Shown here piece by piece: positions 16,476 through 25,613 of a stretch of DNA of 64,000 bases. The position numbers and the translations under genes were made by a program. The notes under the pieces are model-generated. The model was not told where the DNA came from and did not search any database. It was given only the letters and a program-made list of their open reading frames with translations. Position 1 is the first letter of the stretch. Each line of letters opens with the position of its first letter. The DNA is taken from assembly GCF_000731675.1 (NCBI RefSeq), contig NZ_JMIT01000001.1, positions 560,712-624,711 on the forward strand. Reading direction: 5' to 3'. Origin of the DNA: Pseudomonas capeferrum. GTDB taxonomy: Bacteria; Pseudomonadota; Gammaproteobacteria; Pseudomonadales; Pseudomonadaceae.

Positions 16476-18722
16476 TCAGGTGAAGGTGTAGCGGCTTAGC
16501 GGAATGCTGCGGATGCGCTGGCCGGTAAGCCGCGCCACCGCGTTGGCCACCGCTGGCGCAACGGCAGGTAGCGGCGGTTCGCCGATGCCGCCCATCTTCG
16601 CGCCGCTTTCGACGATGCGCACATGCACCCGTGCCATGCGCGAAGGCGGCAGGATGGGGTACAGGTCGTAGTTGCGCCCGCGGGGCTGACCGTCGATGTA
16701 CACCGCCTCTTCCAGCAACGTCTGCGACAGGCCCAAGGCCACGGCGCCGTTGACCTGGGCCTCGATAATCGCCGGGTTGACGATGCTGCCCGGGTCGATC
16801 GCCTGCCAGATGTCGTGCACCTTGACCTGGCCATTTTCGATCGAGACTTCGGCGATCACCGCCGCTTCCGAGCCGAACGGCGAGGCCATGGCCACGCCGC
16901 GCGCCCGCTTGCTGCCGTCCTCGGCAGTGAACGGCCCGCGCTTCCAGCCGCCAGACAGCTCGCCTACCGCGTGCAGCAGGTTGGTCAGGCGCTGATTGTC
17001 ACGCAGCAGGTGCAGCCGCAGCTCATAGGGGTCCTGGCCACCCTTGTCGGCCAGCTCGTCAAGGAACGCTTCGTAGAAGAAGTCGTTCAGCGAATTGCCC
17101 ACCGAGCGCCAGTAGCCGAGCATGACCGGGCCTTTGACGTAGATCTGGGCGATGCGTTTGTTGGCGATGGCGTACGCTTTACCCGACAGCCCTTCGAGGG
17201 CGGTGGGGTCTATCTTGTCCCCTTGCTTGCCGGCCAGTGCCTCGGTCGGGCCTTCGGTGGCGCTCACCGCTTCTATGGCCACGGGCAGCCCATCGGCGTC
17301 CAGCGCGGCGCGGAACTTGACCACCGCCAGTGGGCGCAACACGTCGCGCAGAAACTCTTCCTCACGGCTCCAGATCAGCTTGACCGGGCGGCCGACCGCT
17401 TTGGCCAGGGCGATGGCCTGAGGGTAAGGGTTTGCCGAGTCGTAGAGAAAGTGCCGGCCAAAAAAGCCGCCGAGCAAGGGCGAGTGCAGGGTGATGCGCG
17501 CAGCGTCCAGGCCGGTGCGCTTGGCGATGTCGTCGCGGAACATGTCTGGAGCCTGGTTGGGTAGCCAGACCTCCAGCGAGCCGTCGGGGTTGAAGCGGGC
17601 CAGGGCAGAAGGTGGTTCAAGCTGGGCGTGGTTGAGGTACTGGTTGTGGTAGGTGGCCTCGACCTTTGTTTTGGCGTTGGCCAGCACCCCAGCCACATCG
17701 CCTTCGTTCTCTTCGTCGCGGGCCGGGCCTTGCTCGCTGGCCAAGCGCTCCCGGTAGGCGTCGCTGGAAAAATCCGCCGGCATCGGCCGTAGCGGGGAAT
17801 CATTGCCGGGCTCTTGCCAGTCCACCTGGATGGCCTCTACTGCGCGCTTGGCATGCCACCAACGCTCGGCGACCACCGCCACCGCGCCCGGCAATTGATG
17901 CACCGAGTGCACGCCTTTCATGGCCTTCACCTGCGCTTCGTTGCGCAGGCTGCCCACCGTCATGCCCAGGCGGGGGGCATGCTGCACGGCGGCGTGCAGC
18001 ATGCCGTCGAGCTTGATGTCGATGGTGTACAAGGCTTTGCCGGTGGATTTGTCATAGGCGTCGACCCGGCGTACCGGCTTGCCGATCCAGCGAAACTGGC
18101 TGGGGTCGCGCAGCTGTACGCTGGCCGGGTCTGGTACGGGCAGGTCGAGGGCGCGCTCGGCCAGTTCACCGTAGGGCAGTGAGCGGCCAGATGCGGCGTG
18201 CACCACCTTGCCAGGCTCGGTGGACAGTTCGCCGAGCGGTACCCCCAGTTGTTCGGCAGCCGCCTGCAGCAACATGGCCCGGGCCAGCGCGCCGAGGCGG
18301 CGCATGGTCGGGTAGCTCATGCGCACCGACATGCTGCCGCCGGTGATGCGCATGCCATTTTCCATCACCACATAGGCCTCGCCGGGCGGTGCGCTGTCGA
18401 CCAGGAAGGTGGCAGGGTCGGCATCCAGCTCTTCGCCAACGATCTGCGCCATGGCGGTGTAGGTGCCCTGGCCGCCCTCCATGAACGGGCAGAGCAGGCG
18501 AACGGTGCTGTCCGGGCGGATTTCGAGGAAAGCCGGGACCTGGGTGCCGCGCTCCTGGCCAGCAGCGGTGGCGGCCTGGGCCCTGGCCGAACCCAGCGGC
18601 AGGCCAAAGCCGAGCACCAGGGCACCGGCGGCGGCACCGGCCGAAGCCAGCAGGAAGCGGCGGCGCGACAGGTTGACCGGCGCGCCCAAGGGCCCAAGCG
18701 GGCTATCGACAGGCGTGTTCAT
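16476..18722 (-). CDS. Molybdopterin-binding subunit of periplasmic aldehyde/N-heterocycle oxidoreductase
   Basis: 748 residues. A twin-arginine signal SRRRFLLASAGAAAGA at about 19-34 sends the folded, cofactor-loaded enzyme to the periplasm. The rest matches the isoquinoline 1-oxidoreductase beta subunit / aldehyde dehydrogenase large-subunit family, including YWRSVGNSLNDFFYEAFLDE and the C-terminal GGIGEPPLPAVAPAVANA, which holds the catalytic Glu. ATG 18722 overlaps the stop of the 2Fe-2S gene (ATGA). I recall KT2440 relatives being tied to oxidation of aromatic or furanic aldehydes (PaoEFG); I could not check this. Substrate remains open. Confidence 0.9.
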   Translation of the reverse strand: MNTPVDSPLGPLGAPVNLSRRRFLLASAGAAAGALVLGFGLPLGSARAQAATAAGQERGTQVPAFLEIRPDSTVRLLCPFMEGGQGTYTAMAQIVGEELDADPATFLVDSAPPGEAYVVMENGMRITGGSMSVRMSYPTMRRLGALARAMLLQAAAEQLGVPLGELSTEPGKVVHAASGRSLPYGELAERALDLPVPDPASVQLRDPSQFRWIGKPVRRVDAYDKSTGKALYTIDIKLDGMLHAAVQHAPRLGMTVGSLRNEAQVKAMKGVHSVHQLPGAVAVVAERWWHAKRAVEAIQVDWQEPGNDSPLRPMPADFSSDAYRERLASEQGPARDEENEGDVAGVLANAKTKVEATYHNQYLNHAQLEPPSALARFNPDGSLEVWLPNQAPDMFRDDIAKRTGLDAARITLHSPLLGGFFGRHFLYDSANPYPQAIALAKAVGRPVKLIWSREEEFLRDVLRPLAVVKFRAALDADGLPVAIEAVSATEGPTEALAGKQGDKIDPTALEGLSGKAYAIANKRIAQIYVKGPVMLGYWRSVGNSLNDFFYEAFLDELADKGGQDPYELRLHLLRDNQRLTNLLHAVGELSGGWKRGPFTAEDGSKRARGVAMASPFGSEAAVIAEVSIENGQVKVHDIWQAIDPGSIVNPAIIEAQVNGAVALGLSQTLLEEAVYIDGQPRGRNYDLYPILPPSRMARVHVRIVESGAKMGGIGEPPLPAVAPAVANAVARLTGQRIRSIPLSRYTFT

Positions 18723-19180
18723 CAGGCACCCTCCTGCTGCGCGGCAAGGTCGTGCACGGCCGCATGGATGGCGTTGTAGGTGCCACAGCGGCACAGGTTG
18801 ACCATGGCCGCATCGATCTGCGCGTCGCTGGGGTTGGGCGTGTGCTTAAGCAGCGCGGTGGCCGCCATCACCTGGCCCGACTGGCAGTAGCCGCACTGCG
18901 CCACCTGGTGCTCGACCCAGGCTGCGACCACGCGCTTGCCGACGCTGTCGGCCTCGATCGCCTCGATGGTGGTCACCTCACGCCCGACCACGCCTGCCAC
19001 CGGGGTCACGCAGGCGCGCACTACGCTGCCGTCCACCAGCACCGAACAGGCGCCGCACTGGGCCAGGCCGCAGCCATACTTGGTGCCGGTCAGCCCGAGG
19101 TCGTCACGGATCACCCACAGCAGCGGCGTGTCAGCGTCGGCTTCGACCTCATAGGTCTTCTGGTTGATGCGGAGTTCCAT
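18722..19180 (-). CDS. 2Fe-2S subunit of periplasmic molybdenum hydroxylase
   Basis: 152 residues. Plant-type ferredoxin cluster motif YGCGLAQCGACSVLVDG near residues 40-56 and the second, all-helical cluster motif QCGYCQSGQ ... NLCRCGTY near 96-135. It carries electrons from the Mo centre to the cytochrome. It has no signal of its own and is expected to be co-exported with the Tat-tagged large subunit. First gene of the five-gene operon; the promoter must lie in the 254-bp region shared with the divergent OsmC-YcaO gene. Confidence 0.93.
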   Translation of the reverse strand: MELRINQKTYEVEADADTPLLWVIRDDLGLTGTKYGCGLAQCGACSVLVDGSVVRACVTPVAGVVGREVTTIEAIEADSVGKRVVAAWVEHQVAQCGYCQSGQVMAATALLKHTPNPSDAQIDAAMVNLCRCGTYNAIHAAVHDLAAQQEGA

Positions 19181-19434
19181 GGTTCACCTGCCCATCATCG
19201 GTTTGCTGTCGCGTCGTTGTCTTGAGCGGGGGGTACGTTGCCCCCCAGTGCAGAAACGCTAGCACAGCGCGGCGGCCGGTGAGCCGGCGCTGCCGGGAGG
19301 TCAGGAGGATCAGGCAAGTAATCCGGCGAAATGCGCAAGGCCGGCGTTGCGCCAGGCAAACAGGACTTCCAGGCGAAAAACCCGGATAATGCCGGCCAAT
19401 TTCGTTTTGCACGCTTAAATCACGGTAATCCCGC

Positions 19435-21621
19435 ATGGAAATCAAGGTCAATTTTCTCGACAATCTCCGCCTCGAAGCCAAATTCGACGACTTCACGGTG
19501 ATCGCCGACCAACCGATCCGTTACAAAGGCGACGGTTCGGCCCCAGGGCCGTTCGACTATTTCCTGGCGTCTTCGGCGTTGTGCGCGGCTTACTTCGTGA
19601 AGCTGTACTGCCAGACCCGCGATATCCCCACCGAAAACATTCGCCTGTCGCAGAACAACATCGTCGACCCGGAAAACCGCTACAACCAGATCTTCAAGAT
19701 CCAGGTCGAGTTGCCCGAAGACATCTCCGAGAAGGACCGCCAGGGCATCCTGCGCTCCATCGACCGTTGCACGGTGAAGAAGGTGGTGCAGACCGGGCCT
19801 GAATTCGTCATCGAAGTGGTCGACAACCTGGATGCCGATGCCCAAGGGCTGTTGATGCCGGTGTCGGACACCACCACCTACATCCCGGGCAAGGACCTGC
19901 CGCTGGAGCAGACCATCGCCAACATGTCGGCGATCCTGGCCGGGTTGGGGATGAAGATCGAGATCGCTTCGTGGCGCAATATCGTGCCCAACGTATGGTC
20001 GCTGCATGTGCGCGATGCGCAGTCGCCGATGTGCTTCACCAATGGCAAGGGCTCGACCAAGGAGGCCGCGCTGGCCTCGGCGCTGGGTGAGTTCATCGAG
20101 CGTTTGAACTGCAACTTCTTCTACAATGACCAATTCTGGGGCGAAGAGATCGCCAACGCTGCGTTCGTGCACTACCCGAACGAGCAGTGGTTCAAGCCTG
20201 GGCCAAAGGATGCGCTGCCCAGCGAGATCCTCGACGCGAACTGCCTGGACATCTACAACCCCGACGGCGAACTGCGCGGCTCGCACCTGTACGACACCAA
20301 CTCGGGCAATACCGCGCGGGGCATCTGCTCGTTGCCGTTCGTGCGCCAGTCGGACCAAGAGGTGGTGTATTTCCCGTCCAACCTGATCGAGAACCTGTTC
20401 CTCAGCAATGGCATGAGCGCTGGCAATACCCTGGCCGAAGCGCAAGTGCAGTGCCTGTCGGAAATCTTCGAGCGGGCAGTGAAGCGCGAAATCCTCGAAG
20501 GCGAGCTGTGCCTGCCGGATGTACCGCAGGAGGTGCTGGCCAAGTACCCGGGCATCGTTGCCGGCATCCAGGGGCTGGAAGAGCAAGGCTTCCCGGTGCT
20601 GGTCAAGGATGCGTCGCTGGGCGGTGAGTTCCCGGTGATGTGCGTGACCTTGATGAACCCGCGTACCGGTGGCGTGTTCGCCTCGTTCGGCGCGCACCCG
20701 AGCCTTGAAGTGGCGCTGGAACGCAGCCTCACCGAGTTGCTCCAGGGCCGCAGCTTCGAGGGCCTGAACGACCTGCCGCAGCCAACCTTCGAAAGCCACG
20801 CGCTGACCGAGCCGAACAACTTCGTCGAACACTTCATCGACTCAAGCGGCGTGGTGTCGTGGCGTTTCTTCAGTGCCAAGGCCGATTTCGAATTCGTCGA
20901 GTGGGACTTCTCCGGCCACGGCGAAGACTCCAACGTGCAGGAAGCCGCGACCCTGTTCGGCATTCTTGAAGACCTGGGCAAAGAGGCGTACATGGCGGTG
21001 TACGACAACCTGGGTGCTACTGCGTGCCGCATCCTGGTGCCGGGCTACTCGGAGATCTACCCGGTAGAGGACCTGATCTGGGACAACACCAACCGGGCTT
21101 TGTCGTTCCGCGCCGACATCCTCAACCTGCACAGCCTGGACAACCGCTCGCTCAAATTGCTGCTCAAGCGCCTGGACAACTGCGATGTGGATGACTACAC
21201 GACCATCACCACGCTGATCGGTGTCGAGTTCGACGACAACACGGTGTGGGGCCAGTTGACCATTCTTGAGCTGAAGCTGCTGATCTGCCTGGCTGTGCAG
21301 CGCTTTGAAGAGGCCAAGGAGCTGGTCGAGGCGTTCCTGCAGTTCAACGACAACACCGTCGAGCGGGGCCTGTTCTACCAGGCCTTGAATGTGGTGCTGG
21401 AAGTGGTGCTGGACGATGAACTGGAGATGGAAGACTACGAAACCAACTTCCGCCGCATGTTCGGCAACCCGCGAATGGACGCGGTGCTGGGCTCGGTAGA
21501 CGGTAGCGTGCGGTTCCATGGCTTGACGCCGACCAGCATGAAGCTGGAAGGCCTGGATCGTCATTTGCGTTTGATCGAGAGCTACAAGAAGCTGCATGCC
21601 GCTCGGGCCAAGTTTGCCTGA
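19435..21621 (+). CDS. OsmC domain / YcaO domain fusion protein
   Basis: 728 residues. Residues 1-~140 form an OsmC-like domain with paired cysteines C50 ([12 protein letters not shown]) and C112 (DRCTVKKVV), about the spacing of the redox pair in OsmC/Ohr peroxidases. From about 160 on it matches the non-RiPP YcaO family: ATP-binding elements [19 protein letters not shown] and [15 protein letters not shown], plus the helical C-terminal domain ([21 protein letters not shown]) found in E. coli YcaO. E. coli YcaO has been linked to ribosomal S12 methylthiolation, but its reaction is not settled. No precursor peptide gene is seen nearby. Long, intact and well conserved in look. Confidence 0.9.
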   Translation: MEIKVNFLDNLRLEAKFDDFTVIADQPIRYKGDGSAPGPFDYFLASSALCAAYFVKLYCQTRDIPTENIRLSQNNIVDPENRYNQIFKIQVELPEDISEKDRQGILRSIDRCTVKKVVQTGPEFVIEVVDNLDADAQGLLMPVSDTTTYIPGKDLPLEQTIANMSAILAGLGMKIEIASWRNIVPNVWSLHVRDAQSPMCFTNGKGSTKEAALASALGEFIERLNCNFFYNDQFWGEEIANAAFVHYPNEQWFKPGPKDALPSEILDANCLDIYNPDGELRGSHLYDTNSGNTARGICSLPFVRQSDQEVVYFPSNLIENLFLSNGMSAGNTLAEAQVQCLSEIFERAVKREILEGELCLPDVPQEVLAKYPGIVAGIQGLEEQGFPVLVKDASLGGEFPVMCVTLMNPRTGGVFASFGAHPSLEVALERSLTELLQGRSFEGLNDLPQPTFESHALTEPNNFVEHFIDSSGVVSWRFFSAKADFEFVEWDFSGHGEDSNVQEAATLFGILEDLGKEAYMAVYDNLGATACRILVPGYSEIYPVEDLIWDNTNRALSFRADILNLHSLDNRSLKLLLKRLDNCDVDDYTTITTLIGVEFDDNTVWGQLTILELKLLICLAVQRFEEAKELVEAFLQFNDNTVERGLFYQALNVVLEVVLDDELEMEDYETNFRRMFGNPRMDAVLGSVDGSVRFHGLTPTSMKLEGLDRHLRLIESYKKLHAARAKFA

Positions 21622-21649
21622 GGCGGTGTAGGCCTGGAGTGTTTCAGTG

Positions 21650-21693
21650 CCTGGTAGATCGAGCGCCGCCCGCGCGGCGCTCGATCTACCAGG
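21650..21693. terminator. Perfect 20-bp-arm palindrome between convergent genes
   Basis: CCTGGTAGATCGAGCGCCGC, loop CCGC, and the exact reverse complement. It lies between the stop of OsmC-YcaO and the stop of the small lipoprotein, so it can end transcription both ways. The inner part is the same core as at 6397-6415 and 35082-35109, so it is also a member of a dispersed REP-like family. Confidence 0.65.
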
Positions 21694-21718
21694 CGCCTCA
21701 AGCCTCAAGCCACACGCC

Positions 21719-22018
21719 TCAGTTCTTGCACTTCGCCATCACCACCTGGCAAGTCTTGGGTGTCCCCCCCGATCGGCCTGCGTAACGAACGCAGTTATTC
21801 AGCGACTTCTGCCGGGCAATACTCAAGGTATTGCCCCAGGCCAGGCCGCCTTCGCCGGTGCTGGGCACGGCCTTGGCGAAGCAGTTGGAGCCGACTGTGG
21901 TGGCTGCGTAGCGGGCCTTGCTGTTTTTGCTGGAGCAGCCCGAGGCCAGGCCCAGGCCGAGGATGAGCAGCGTGTTCAGTGCCCAGAGCGCACTCGTGCG
22001 CCCCCAGTTGTTGCTCAT
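21719..22018 (-). CDS. Small lipoprotein, DUF4189-like
   Basis: 99 residues. Signal peptide with lipobox LASGC (Cys about residue 28). The mature domain has Cys residues and the pattern AWGNTLSIARQKSLNNC ... CQVVMAKCKN, like DUF4189 proteins, in which an Ala-rich helix and paired cysteines form a small disulfide-bonded domain. Function unknown. It has its own promoter region (22019-22198) shared with the divergent DUF2231 gene. Confidence 0.72.
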   Translation of the reverse strand: MSNNWGRTSALWALNTLLILGLGLASGCSSKNSKARYAATTVGSNCFAKAVPSTGEGGLAWGNTLSIARQKSLNNCVRYAGRSGGTPKTCQVVMAKCKN

Positions 22019-22148
22019 GCCGATCTCCTCGTTGAAAAATGCCGCACAGAAACACCGTGGCGGTTCCTGTCAGGATATTTCATTCAAGCGAAACGGTGAA
22101 CTATCGCGTTGTAGAGACGCTCCTTTGCTAAGCGCACCCCGCGCACGC

Positions 22149-22168
22149 CTGATGGCTTCAGCCATCAG
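22149..22168. promoter_or_regulatory. Perfect 8-bp hairpin upstream of the DUF2231 gene
   Basis: CTGATGGC-TTCA-GCCATCAG, 30 bp before the GTG start and about 15 bp before its ribosome binding site AAGGAGG. It could be an operator or an RNA hairpin in the leader. There is no T-run, so a terminator is less likely. Confidence 0.35.
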
Positions 22169-22198
22169 CCAAGGGTCACTGAACGATAAGGAGGCGCC

Positions 22199-22627
22199 GT
22201 GACCGCATCAGAGCAAACCCTCTACCGCTGCACGCCAGGCCCGTTGCACGCCATGCTGCTGGCCGGCAGTGTTCCGTTGTTTCTTGGCGCGCTGCTGAGC
22301 GATATCGCCTACTTCAACAGCTTCCAGATCCAGTGGAGCAACTTCGCTGCCTGGCTGATCGCCGGTGGCCTGCTGTGCTGTGGGCTGGCGCTGCTGTTCG
22401 CGTTGGTCAACCTGGTCCGCGCCGAGCACAAGGGTGGGCGTGCAACCCTGTACTTCGTACTGTTGCTGGCCACCTGGGGGCTGGGGCTGGTCAATGCCTT
22501 CGAACATGCCAAGGACGCCTGGGCGGTAATGCCCTCAGGCTTGGTGTTGTCGGTGATCGTGACCGCGCTTGCAGCTGTGGCCGCGTGGACCGGGCTGAGC
22601 AACCTGCGTTCGGGAGGTGTGGCATGA
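22199..22627 (+). CDS. DUF2231 family membrane protein
   Basis: 142 residues, four predicted membrane helices (about 15-35, 47-68, 82-98 and 112-132). DUF2231 proteins begin with a HPLHAML-like motif, here PGPLHAMLLAG. GTG start with AAGGAGG at ideal spacing. The stop overlaps the ATG of the PQQ-type dehydrogenase (ATGA), so the two proteins are made together; a membrane anchor or electron-transfer partner role is inferred. Confidence 0.8.
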   Translation: MTASEQTLYRCTPGPLHAMLLAGSVPLFLGALLSDIAYFNSFQIQWSNFAAWLIAGGLLCCGLALLFALVNLVRAEHKGGRATLYFVLLLATWGLGLVNAFEHAKDAWAVMPSGLVLSVIVTALAAVAAWTGLSNLRSGGVA

Positions 22628-23916
22628 AGCCTTTGCATGCATTGAGCCTGTTGAGCGTGGCGGTATTGCTGAGCGCGTGTGGCGGGGAAGGGGAGCCTAC
22701 CCAGGCCCATGGCCCCGACCCGAAGTTGCCGGAGCCACAGCGCGGGCTGCTGCCGAGCATGAAAATCGCCGAGCCGGTGGCCTGGGGTGAACAGAAACCC
22801 ACCGTGCCCGAAGGCTTCAGCGTCACGGCGATCGCCACCGGCTTGAAGATCCCCCGCCAGAGCCTGGTGCTGCCCAATGGCGATATCCTCGTGGCCGAGG
22901 GCCGCGGTGGCAGCGCAGCGAAACTCAAGCCCAAGGATGTGATCGCCAGCCAGATCAAGGCCAAGGGCAATACCCAGGTCAAAGGCGGCAATCGCCTGAC
23001 CCTGCTGCGGGACGCGGACGGCGATGGCACCTACGAGCTGCAGACGGTGTTCGCGGAAAACCTCAATGCGCCCTATGGCCTGGCGTTTGCCGACGGCAAG
23101 CTGTACGTGGCGAATCAGGATGCGCTGGTGCGTTTCGACTACCAGGACGGCCAGACCAAGGCCAGTGCTGCGCCGACCAAGGTCACCGACCTGCCGGCCG
23201 AGATCAACCACCACTGGACCAAGGCGCTGACCGCAAGCCCTGATGGTCGTTTCCTGTATGTCGGCATTGGTTCGAACAGCAACATCACCGAGCGCGGCCT
23301 TGAAGTGGAGATCGATCGGGCTATGGTCTGGCAGGTCGATGCCCAGACCGGCGCGCACCGGCCCTACGCGACGGGCCTGCGCAACCCGACGGCCTTGGCT
23401 GTTCAGCCACAGACCGGGCAGGTGTGGGCGGTGGTCAACGAGCGCGACGAACTCGGCCCCGACCTGGTGCCGGACTACCTCACGTCAGTGCGCGAAGGCG
23501 GCTTCTATGGCTGGCCCTACAGCTACTGGGGGCAGAACGTCGATGAGCGGGTCAGGCCGCAGAACCCGGACAAGGTAGCGGCGGCGATCAAGCCGGATTA
23601 CAGCCTGGGTTCGCATGTGGCCGCCTTAGGTGTCGACTTCTCTATTCCGGCCATGGGCGAGCGTTTCGCCGACGGTGTGTTCGTGGGGCAGCACGGCAGC
23701 TGGAACCGGCCGAACCCGGTGGGCTACAAGGTGGTGTTCGTGCCGTTCAGCAAGGGTAAGCCGGCAGGCGAGCCGGTCGACTTCGCCACAGGCTTTCGCG
23801 GTGAGGATGGCAAGACCCGTGGGCGGCCAGTGGGGGTCACGGTCGACCCGCGTGGCGCCTTGATCATCGCCGACGACCTGGCCAACACCGTCTGGCGGGT
23901 GACTCGCAACCGCTAA
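22624..23916 (+). CDS. PQQ-dependent sugar (sorbosone-type) dehydrogenase lipoprotein
   Basis: 430 residues. Lipobox LLSAC places the lipidated Cys at about residue 20. The body is a beta-propeller of the soluble glucose / sorbosone dehydrogenase family: DGDGTYELQTVFAENLNAPYGLAF, NHHWTKALTASPDGRFLYVGIG and GLRNPTALAVQPQTGQVW (the GLRNP motif) are typical. Predicted to oxidise a sugar or aldose-type aldehyde in the periplasm with PQQ. It is translationally coupled to the DUF2231 membrane protein. Natural substrate unknown. Confidence 0.85.
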   Translation: MKPLHALSLLSVAVLLSACGGEGEPTQAHGPDPKLPEPQRGLLPSMKIAEPVAWGEQKPTVPEGFSVTAIATGLKIPRQSLVLPNGDILVAEGRGGSAAKLKPKDVIASQIKAKGNTQVKGGNRLTLLRDADGDGTYELQTVFAENLNAPYGLAFADGKLYVANQDALVRFDYQDGQTKASAAPTKVTDLPAEINHHWTKALTASPDGRFLYVGIGSNSNITERGLEVEIDRAMVWQVDAQTGAHRPYATGLRNPTALAVQPQTGQVWAVVNERDELGPDLVPDYLTSVREGGFYGWPYSYWGQNVDERVRPQNPDKVAAAIKPDYSLGSHVAALGVDFSIPAMGERFADGVFVGQHGSWNRPNPVGYKVVFVPFSKGKPAGEPVDFATGFRGEDGKTRGRPVGVTVDPRGALIIADDLANTVWRVTRNR

Positions 23917-23923
23917 GCGCAAC

Positions 23924-23953
23924 GGGCGCCCTTGCATCGCCGCACGGGCGCCC
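23924..23953. terminator. GC hairpin after the sugar dehydrogenase gene
   Basis: GGGCGCCC, 14 bases, GGGCGCCC, 8 bp after the stop codon at 23916. Each arm is itself a palindrome. No T-run follows, so this is a probable but non-canonical terminator. Confidence 0.45.
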
Positions 23954-24020
23954 GACAGTGTCTATGCTTGTTGGCGCGTGAGTATTTCACGCACCAACCC
24001 GGAAACGATTACAGGGAAGC

Positions 24021-24605
24021 ATGCCTATGAAACCTATCAGTTCACTCGCTCGCGCTGTGGCAATCGCCTCGCTGGTCTTCGCTGGCAGCTTCACAGCCCA
24101 GGCCGCCGACGTGCCGATTGGCAGTGAAGCGCTTGAAAGCCATGTCACCACCCAGGTCCAGGCCATTGACCTGGAGAAGCGCCTGGTCACGGTGCAGGGT
24201 GCCAACGACAAGCCTGTGACCTTCCAGTTGACGGAAAAGGCCAAGGCGCTGCCCAACCTCAAAGTCGGTGACACGGTCGACATCTACGTGACCCGCGCGG
24301 TGGCCTATGTGCTCAACACCGATGTGGGCGGTGCGCCGAAGGTCAGTGATGAGTCCGGCACCATTCGCGCCACCGAAAACAACCCGAACCCGGGCGGCGA
24401 GGCGTTCCGCCAGGTCAGGGTCACCTCGCAGATCAAGAAGATCGACCTCAAGCAGCATGAAGTGAGCCTGCTGCCGCCAGAGGGCAAGCTGCAGGTGGTT
24501 AAGGTCGAGAACCCCGACCTGCAGGCGCGGATGAAAAACCTCAAGGTGGGCCAGACGGTCGATGCCATCTACACCGAAGTGCTGAGGGTCGAGACGTCGC
24601 GTTGA
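24021..24605 (+). CDS. Secreted protein with a duplicated ~60-residue domain
   Basis: 194 residues. Signal peptide about 1-29 (SFTAQAADV). The mature part contains two related units: one with TQVQAIDLEKRLVTVQG and NLKVGDTVDIYVT, the second with SQIKKIDLKQHEVSLL and NLKVGQTVDAIYT. Each looks like a small beta domain ending in a K-V-G-x-T-V-D turn. The start could be 24021 or 24027 (both ATG). No family with a known function comes to mind. Monocistronic. Confidence 0.75.
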   Translation: MPMKPISSLARAVAIASLVFAGSFTAQAADVPIGSEALESHVTTQVQAIDLEKRLVTVQGANDKPVTFQLTEKAKALPNLKVGDTVDIYVTRAVAYVLNTDVGGAPKVSDESGTIRATENNPNPGGEAFRQVRVTSQIKKIDLKQHEVSLLPPEGKLQVVKVENPDLQARMKNLKVGQTVDAIYTEVLRVETSR

Positions 24606-24625
24606 CGGCGGCCGCTTAGGGGGAT

Positions 24626-25390
24626 TCAGCGCGTCAGGCTGCGTGTGGCCCTTTGCTGGATGCGTCGCGAGGCCTTGCAGGCCGGTGGATGGCGCTCGAA
24701 CAGGTCGAGTACCCAGTCTGGTCGGGTTTTGCTGGCGTCATTGAGCCAGTTGGCTACCGAGTCCTGGGGGTATTTCTCGCTTTCCGCCAGGTGCGGCACC
24801 AGCAGCGCTTCAGCGGCCTCCGGCGCCTGCTTGAGGGCCGTTATGTGTTCGCACCAGACGCCGCGGGGGCGCAGCACTTCGATGCAGAACCGACGTTCCA
24901 GCGGGTCTTCGCTACTGGCCTGCCTGCCGAGCAATGCGAGGGCCGCAGGGAGGTCCTCGCTGAGGCGCGGTCGCAAGGCGATCCAGGCCCATTCGCGCAC
25001 ACCGAAGTGCGGGTCTCTGGCGAAGCGCAGTTGGGCCGCCACGGCCGCGTGCAGGTCAAGGCTGACGGTGAGGTGCGCCTGCGCGAAGGCCGCCCAGCTG
25101 CGCACCGTATCCGAAGGGTGGGCACCGCAGTGTTCGAACACCTGCTGGCTAATCGCAACGGGGGCTTGTTGCAACCATTGGCCGAGGGCCAGGCCGATGC
25201 CCGCGATTTTTTTCGACAGCCCCAAGGGCTGTTTTTCCCTGGCTGCCTGAACCAGGCATTCACCTACGGCAGGCGGCAGTTGCTGTGCGACGGCCGTTGC
25301 CAGGGCAAGTTGGTCGACTGCCAGGCATTCTGCAAGGTTGCGGGTCGGTATCAGGCCGTGGTCCAGTTGCGTCTTGCGTTCATCGCTCAT
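24626..25390 (-). CDS. DNA alkylation repeat / HEAT-repeat protein (AlkD-like)
   Basis: 254 residues, all helical, with paired-helix repeats. The segment RPRGVWCEHITALK followed by SVANWLNDASKTRPDWVLDLF matches the PF08713 (AlkC/AlkD) repeat family, whose members bind DNA and excise alkylated bases. I cannot confirm the catalytic Asp/Trp set, so glycosylase activity is inferred from family only. It converges with the secreted protein gene (20-bp gap). Confidence 0.78.
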   Translation of the reverse strand: MSDERKTQLDHGLIPTRNLAECLAVDQLALATAVAQQLPPAVGECLVQAAREKQPLGLSKKIAGIGLALGQWLQQAPVAISQQVFEHCGAHPSDTVRSWAAFAQAHLTVSLDLHAAVAAQLRFARDPHFGVREWAWIALRPRLSEDLPAALALLGRQASSEDPLERRFCIEVLRPRGVWCEHITALKQAPEAAEALLVPHLAESEKYPQDSVANWLNDASKTRPDWVLDLFERHPPACKASRRIQQRATRSLTR

Positions 25391-25613
25391 CGAATGTGTT
25401 CCATCACAAAAGGGGAAATACGCCTGCGGCCGACAGCGTGTAGGCGCGCAAGGCCAGCATCCTAGCTCAACGGGTTGGTTCTGGGGCTGCCCTGTATCAC
25501 GCTAGGTCTCCCGCCATCCATCGCGCGAATAATTCGCGTGCATATTTTCGATTTCCATGGTCCTGGCAAATGTCCGGATCATGACCCTCTTACTACCGAT
25601 ATTGAGGGCGGTC

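Noticed and set aside
19420..20832. 470-codon open frame antisense to the OsmC-YcaO gene
   Set aside because: No signal, motif or ribosome binding site; the plus-strand frame has clear OsmC and YcaO motifs.
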